Of a stretch of DNA of 64,000 bases, positions 59,640-64,000 are shown in pieces. The notes under the pieces are model-generated. The model made no database searches, had not been told where the DNA came from, and saw only the letters and a program-made list of their open reading frames with translations. The first letter of the stretch is position 1; each line of letters opens with the position of its first letter. Both the position numbers and the translations under genes were made by a program. Source of the DNA: Favolaschia claudopus (Eukaryota; Basidiomycota; Agaricomycetes; Agaricales; Mycenaceae); the NCBI GenBank assembly GCA_037176885.1, contig JAWWNJ010000013.1, positions 2,418,001-2,482,000 on the forward strand. Reading direction: 5' to 3'.

Positions 59640-60571
59640 GGGTGGGGGGAGGTCGACAAGTGTCAGAATCTACCCTCTGCAAGCCTGCTCTCCGTCGTAG
59701 GAACCTAGCGCGAGACGTGCGGAGTGAGTTTCTTGCGGAGGCCGGGGGCGATCTACAGAGGGTGGAGGTGTCTTGGCGTATGGTGGCCAGGAATCGGTGA
59801 CGCAACGATTGGTGGACCGACACCCCACCTCGCACTCTGCCCTTGTACTCTTCCGAGACCTCTCTGCCCTCTCCGGTTGCTGCTGTGGGATCTGTCATCT
59901 CCATCCTGGCGTCGTCTGCAAGACTTTGCAGGTGCTCTGCATTACTTATCCGCGTCATTTTTATAACCGACATCGACGTACGCATCTCCCTGACCCTCTA
60001 CATCTGACATCGCTCTCGCGTCACCCGTACTCGCTTCTCTACCCTCCCACGGAGTCCCACCTCGTCGTTTCTCCTTGGTTTCTCCACGTTGTGCCCCCCA
60101 GTTCCCGCTCTATCTCAGTCATTCGGCAGCAGCTTCCAAAGTTGAAGGACGGATCAACCTCGACATTTGTATCTGTTCAGTCCACACCGTCTCTCGTTCC
60201 CTTGGAATCCCACTCCGGCTGGCTTTGCGATGTCGCTATTTGAGCTGCCTGGTAAGCTTTTGCGCGTCGCTTGAGACCGCAAGGCGCTTGAGGATACTTA
60301 GAATACGTCGATGGTTACAAGTTCGCGAGGACCTGAATTGTGGTAATTAAGCCAATGGCATCCATTCCGTCCGTCTTTCTGCGTTGATCACAGACGGATC
60401 CCGATCAAGAACAGCATCCACAGTCAGGATAGCAATATTAATGATCGTATCTTGCGCTCAATAAGTAATTTTTACACTTGAACAGCCTCGCTTCTTCGAC
60501 TGATAATAGAATAGATTCCAACAAGAATATACTTAACTCCGCAGCATACTCTCATCCTCACGTCCATCTCA
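59640..60571. other. End of block B and upstream region of membrane gene
   Basis: 59640-60245 matches 16460-17060 (GCAAGCCTGCTCTCCGTCGT, CGTCTGCAAGACTTTGCAG). 60245-60571 has no copy in the window and probably holds the promoter of the next gene. Confidence 0.45.
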
Positions 60572-61889
60572 ATGATACTGCCAGCAGACATTACCGACAT
60601 CCAGGACGGTATCGCGCAACTCATTGTCGAAACCTTGCTCTATGGCATTCAACTCATCTTGTATATCACCACCATCTACTTCTTGGCAACCAGGAGAACA
60701 CTTGCGAGTGGGAACGTGAGCGTCAAGCATCATTTTCTTTCGCTGCCATTCTGCGGGGGTTCAATCCTGTTCCTCTCCTCAAGCTTGGTGAGTTCTTATC
60801 TTGTCAATCGTAGTTGCTGCGAATCGAGCTTTGGAAAAGCACTGGATTATGGAAATTTACGCGATGCATACCGCGGTTGCACATCTCGCGGATGAACCCC
60901 ACGATAATTTCTTGCTCACGCCTCCGGAAACTGCCGCCATTTTGGAAGGAGTTTCCTTAGCAGTTTCCTTTTTCTTGGGTGACTGTCTTGTGGTGCGTTT
61001 TGTTGAGCGATTCGTCCTGCAGCTTTCCGCATATACATGTCTAAAATATAGGTCTATCGTCTATGGATAATATGGGCCAAAGGTCGACGAATCATCATCT
61101 TTCCCGTAGGCTGTTTAATCGGTGTGCTCGGTCCGTTACACATTTTCTTACCCCTGCTCGTGCTTGACGGAAAAGATAGCTGTGTTTGCCGGCATGCTTT
61201 ACCTCGTTATCCGCTCGACTGTGAAAAATCCAGATGGTTTCATCTTCTCAAACTCCGCAAACTCACCGGCGAAGTTATTTCTCGTGTTCGCATTTGTGTT
61301 CTCGTTACTGTATGCGTAATTTCAAACCATTTCAACCAAAATCTTACCGAGTTTCAATGGCAGGAGCTGTGCATATAGTACAGGTGACTTCGACTAACCA
61401 CCGTCCGACCATTTTATCACCTTCACGAACTTGACTTAGGTTTCATTGCCTTCCGCGTCATCAAATTCCAAGTTTATCCCAAAAAAACCAATCTAACTGT
61501 GCGCTCTCTTTGTTATCTCAGCCAATTTCTTCTTGACGAGCATACCTCACACAAACAGTTTTTCCTTGTGATTGTGATCGAAAGTGCGGCACTGCAAACG
61601 TACGAGAATTCTTTGTGTCGCAAATATATGCTGATTAATTTCTAGACTGTGGCTCGTGCTGAGCGCCGTGACGATTCTATCCGGAGCGCATGCTGCGTTC
61701 ATCATGCCGGTTACTTATCCCGCTATCTTAAGCATATCTAATCTTCTCATTCACGCTCGGGTCGGGCTTGGATGGTCGCCCGAAGCGCGGCCAGTGTCAC
61801 AGTTTGAATGTGACTCAGAGGGTAGAGTGGCGGTGGGAGGTGAGTGCTTCTCTTTTTGCTGGTCAGTTAATTTCCGAAACTGTTCGTAG
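60572..61889 (+). CDS. Multi-pass membrane protein (basidiomycete type)
   Basis: Exon 1 (60572-60715) gives MILPADITDIQDGIAQLIVE and a first hydrophobic helix ending in FLATRR. A later exon carries VAANRALEKHW, VSLAVSFFLGD and, across a short intron near 60990-61050, VYRLWIIWAKGRRIIIFPVG. Further exons give FIAFRVIKFQVY, IVIESAALQT and, after an intron at about 61600-61645, LWLVLSAVTILSGAHAAF and SNLLIHARVGLGW. The VYRLWIIW, ESAALQT and ARVGLG motifs and the helix order match a large family of unstudied basidiomycete proteins with about seven membrane spans. The phase between exon 1 and the VAANRA exon does not fit with the obvious splice sites, so there is either an unusual splice or a frameshift. 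Function unknown; plasma-membrane location is a guess. Confidence 0.6.
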
Positions 61890-62813
61890 ATTCCGCTGTA
61901 TAGGAATCTACTTGGGAAGTGTACCGTTCGTCGTATACACCGTATTCAGGGAGTACACAAAAGAATCGTGTGGACTCGAACAAATATGTTTCCAATGATT
62001 TAATGTTTCCAATGAGATTTTGTACAAGAAAATCCTATTATGTTGATGATTGGATGATAATTTTCCAACTAGAGATACATTCGACGACCAGTGTTGCTCA
62101 AATCGCCCAAAATTTCGAGAAAAATAATAGAAGAGTCGAATCTTGAACGCAGCGGTTGGTGGCGCATTTGCTCGGAAATTGCCGCAGTCGTTCCAGAAAA
62201 AGGTTGAAAAACGGAGTCCGGCAATCACCGGACAAAAATTCGTGTGACCATGATGTGACTTTTCCCTTCTTTCCCCAACGTCGACGACGACCGTGCAGCC
62301 ATTTGGCAGCCACCACCGAATGAATGCATACGCCCCTCTCTCCGGTGGGCTTTAATATCTAGGCATGTTTTATCACACGACGCGACGCAACGGGACAAAT
62401 TTAAATCTACCAACACATTCAAAGATCGAGTCTCGACGACTCGGTTCTAACTTCTGTGGCTTGATTGATACACACTGAATACTCCGGAACTCAAACAAGG
62501 CAATCAAACCAAGCCAATTGTACTCAAGCCATGGGTGTCCTCTGTCGTCTCGGCAACCATCTTGACCCAAGTCTTTTGTCTTGCTTGTTCAGCGTAGGAA
62601 CCAAAAAAGAACAAGCGATTCTTCTGGGTTCGTCCTCGATTATTGTGCGTGGTAGTTGTGAAACTCGAAACCCTATTGTTCCTTCACACGGCCCTGGAGA
62701 TGCGTCTTGTTTTTCTGCTGCTTCGATTACTTGCCGAACGAATTCTGTTGATTATTGTGTTGGCTGGGGTCATATAAAGGAGCTCCCTTCTTCTATCATC
62801 CCACTCAACCACT
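61890..62813. other. Intergenic region
   Basis: No gene recognised. Frames at 61908-62316 (minus) and 62465-62899 (plus) show no motif, and the latter overlaps the F-box-like gene in another frame. A CATATAAAGG string at 62771, about 40 bases before the next ATG, could be a TATA element. Confidence 0.4.
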
Positions 62814-64000
62814 ATGTCTACAACTACCACCTCGTTGCCTTCTCCTTCCCTTCCTCTGCCGATAGAACTGGTGCACCGGATTGCGGAGAGATATTGTAGC
62901 AAGGAAATGCTTCAAAATCTCTCGCTTGCATCGCGCATGATGGCCAACATCTGTCGACCACTTCTTTTCCAGAACTTGGATTTACACGAGTCACCTGAGC
63001 ATCCTACCATGGACGAAGCAGTTACACTCTTTACCAATCCCGCATATCATACGGCGGTCATCCTTGCGTCTACGATTCGCCTTGTTTGGTTCATAATACC
63101 AGAAGCGATGGAAGAGCAGATCCTCCTCGCGAAAATATTGTGCGCAACTACGCATCGACTGCGTCGTCTTGGCCTCACTGGACAGAATATCAATTGGGAC
63201 TTCCAAGTCGGAAGTTGTTTGAATGCAGCAATGCTGGCGGTAATCCCGAAAGCCAATCTAGATCTTCTCGGGTTGTATTACGTTCGGAATCTCCCACCCT
63301 CCATGCTCCGTGCTATGATGGGCGGCACTCAGTATATCTCCTTGAAATCCGTCGGGCTTGCGGTGGACGACATTGAGGACGACCAAGCAGCGCTGAATTC
63401 CGAGTCACAGAAGACAGTTCCGATAATCTTTTATCCGCGGAACGAGGCTGTATTGATGACATGGCGGAAGCAACCCGGAGTACTCTCGCGATTTCGATCG
63501 GTGCATAGATTTACTTGGGAGGCCAGTCATTTGCATCCTGACGCGGCTGCTTGGGTCTTGAGTTGGGCGGCGCAGACTGTAAGAGAAATTATTTTTATTT
63601 TGCCTACGATGCGTGCTGGTGCGATGTTTTCGTTGTTCTTTCCTTCCTCAGCGACTCATTCCAAGCCATTTGTGATTGCAGACATTCTATCTCCCGGATT
63701 CCCGACAATTCTCCCGTTCGTTGGGACATTCAAGCTGAGTATCTTGGTGTTGCCGGTCGACCGAGATGCAGCCTGGAGTAGAGTCTTCAATCAGACTTTT
63801 GAGGGGGTCTGGTCACAAATGAAGCATTACCGGTTTCCTTCGCTTGAAAAGGTCGAGTTCCAATTGTGCTTCCGGAATGGTGACGGTGGATTTCCTCTTC
63901 CGGAGCCGGGTTCGGCTGAGGGAACACTCATTACCCGTTGGTTGAAGTGGTTGGATAGAGGGTTGAGTCAGATTATTTCGCTGAAGAGTGTGAGGTTGAT
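62814..64000 (+). CDS. F-box-like protein, 3' end outside the window
   Basis: A single open frame of 395 codons runs from ATG 62814 to the window edge with no stop. After a Ser/Thr/Pro-rich start, residues about 12-48 (LPLPIELVHRIAERYC, then LQNLSLASRMMANICRPLLF) have the spacing of an F-box. F-box proteins recruit substrates to SCF ubiquitin ligases through Skp1. The rest is Leu-rich (RLRRLGLTGQNI, LDLLGLYYVRNLP, FRSVHRFTWEASHLHPDA) as in the variable substrate-side halves of mushroom F-box proteins. No intron is evident. A TATA-like CATATAAAGG lies just upstream. The assignment rests on the N-terminal pattern only. Confidence 0.7.
   Translation, partial: MSTTTTSLPSPSLPLPIELVHRIAERYCSKEMLQNLSLASRMMANICRPLLFQNLDLHESPEHPTMDEAVTLFTNPAYHTAVILASTIRLVWFIIPEAMEEQILLAKILCATTHRLRRLGLTGQNINWDFQVGSCLNAAMLAVIPKANLDLLGLYYVRNLPPSMLRAMMGGTQYISLKSVGLAVDDIEDDQAALNSESQKTVPIIFYPRNEAVLMTWRKQPGVLSRFRSVHRFTWEASHLHPDAAAWVLSWAAQTVREIIFILPTMRAGAMFSLFFPSSATHSKPFVIADILSPGFPTILPFVGTFKLSILVLPVDRDAAWSRVFNQTFEGVWSQMKHYRFPSLEKVEFQLCFRNGDGGFPLPEPGSAEGTLITRWLKWLDRGLSQIISLKSVRL

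Larger units (their letters stand above)
39250..60760 (+). repeat. Segmental duplication block B (interrupted)
   Basis: Second copy of block A, about 30 kb downstream in the same orientation. It is expanded from about 9.6 to 21.5 kb by insertions at 42711-47281, 49064-53614, 55054-55843 and 55909-59630, all absent at the matching places in block A. The NACHT exons match closely base for base by eye, and the non-coding parts somewhat less. Confidence 0.8.

Noticed and set aside
56031..59985. Many frames of 60-170 codons inside and beside the long-TIR element
   Set aside because: They are low-complexity Arg/Pro/Ser or Asp/Gly peptides from CGACGG-type repeats, present on both strands, with no domain motif.

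Overview
The window looks like nuclear DNA of a mushroom-forming fungus (Basidiomycota, probably Agaricomycetes). The reasons are GT-AG introns of about 45-60 bases, genes split into many exons, and a gene set typical of that group: NACHT P-loop proteins, a Plavaka-type transposase with a DUF6698-like partner, F-box/LRR-like proteins and a membrane protein of a basidiomycete type. No rRNA, tRNA or CRISPR was found. The organism is inferred from gene families and intron style, not from a search.

It is a gene-poor, repeat-built accessory region. A block carrying a NACHT gene occurs twice head to tail: block A (about 9.3-18.9 kb) and block B (about 39.3-60.8 kb). A third, badly decayed and partial relative, block C, lies at about 30.8-39 kb. 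A second block type, X, occurs at about 1.1-9 kb and again at about 21.3-31 kb, each time just upstream of an A-type block. Comparing copies gives 'empty sites', so many insertions can be delimited to the base, several with exact target-site duplications (TSDs).

Layout: 0-9.5 kb, block X with a 498-bp and a 3.36-kb non-autonomous element. 9.58-12.84 kb, intact NACHT gene (9 exons, about 910 residues). 13-19 kb, non-coding remainder of block A. 19.3-19.97 kb, hAT-type MITE. 20.5-21.3 kb, 3' part of an F-box/LRR-like gene on the minus strand. 21.3-23.5 kb, second block X. 23.75-30.5 kb, Plavaka element with two apparently intact genes, followed by a chain of tiny exons. 31-39 kb, block C with two more non-autonomous elements. 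39.4-42.3 kb, second NACHT gene with a frameshifted tail. 42.7-47.3 kb, Tc1/mariner-like element whose transposase is split by a nested 1.55-kb element. 49.06-53.61 kb, DNA transposon whose single spliced gene fuses a Ulp1-type (C48) protease to a DDE transposase. 55.05-55.84 kb, hAT-type MITE. 55.9-59.6 kb, long-TIR Mutator-like element. 60.6-61.9 kb, multi-pass membrane protein gene. 62.8 kb to the end, F-box-like gene running off the window.

The genes do not form a pathway. The theme is duplication of a STAND/NACHT locus followed by successive transposon insertions. The most unusual single item is the Ulp1-DDE fusion transposase. Next are the nested insertion whose removal restores the transposase frame, and the run of micro-exons at the Plavaka 3' end.
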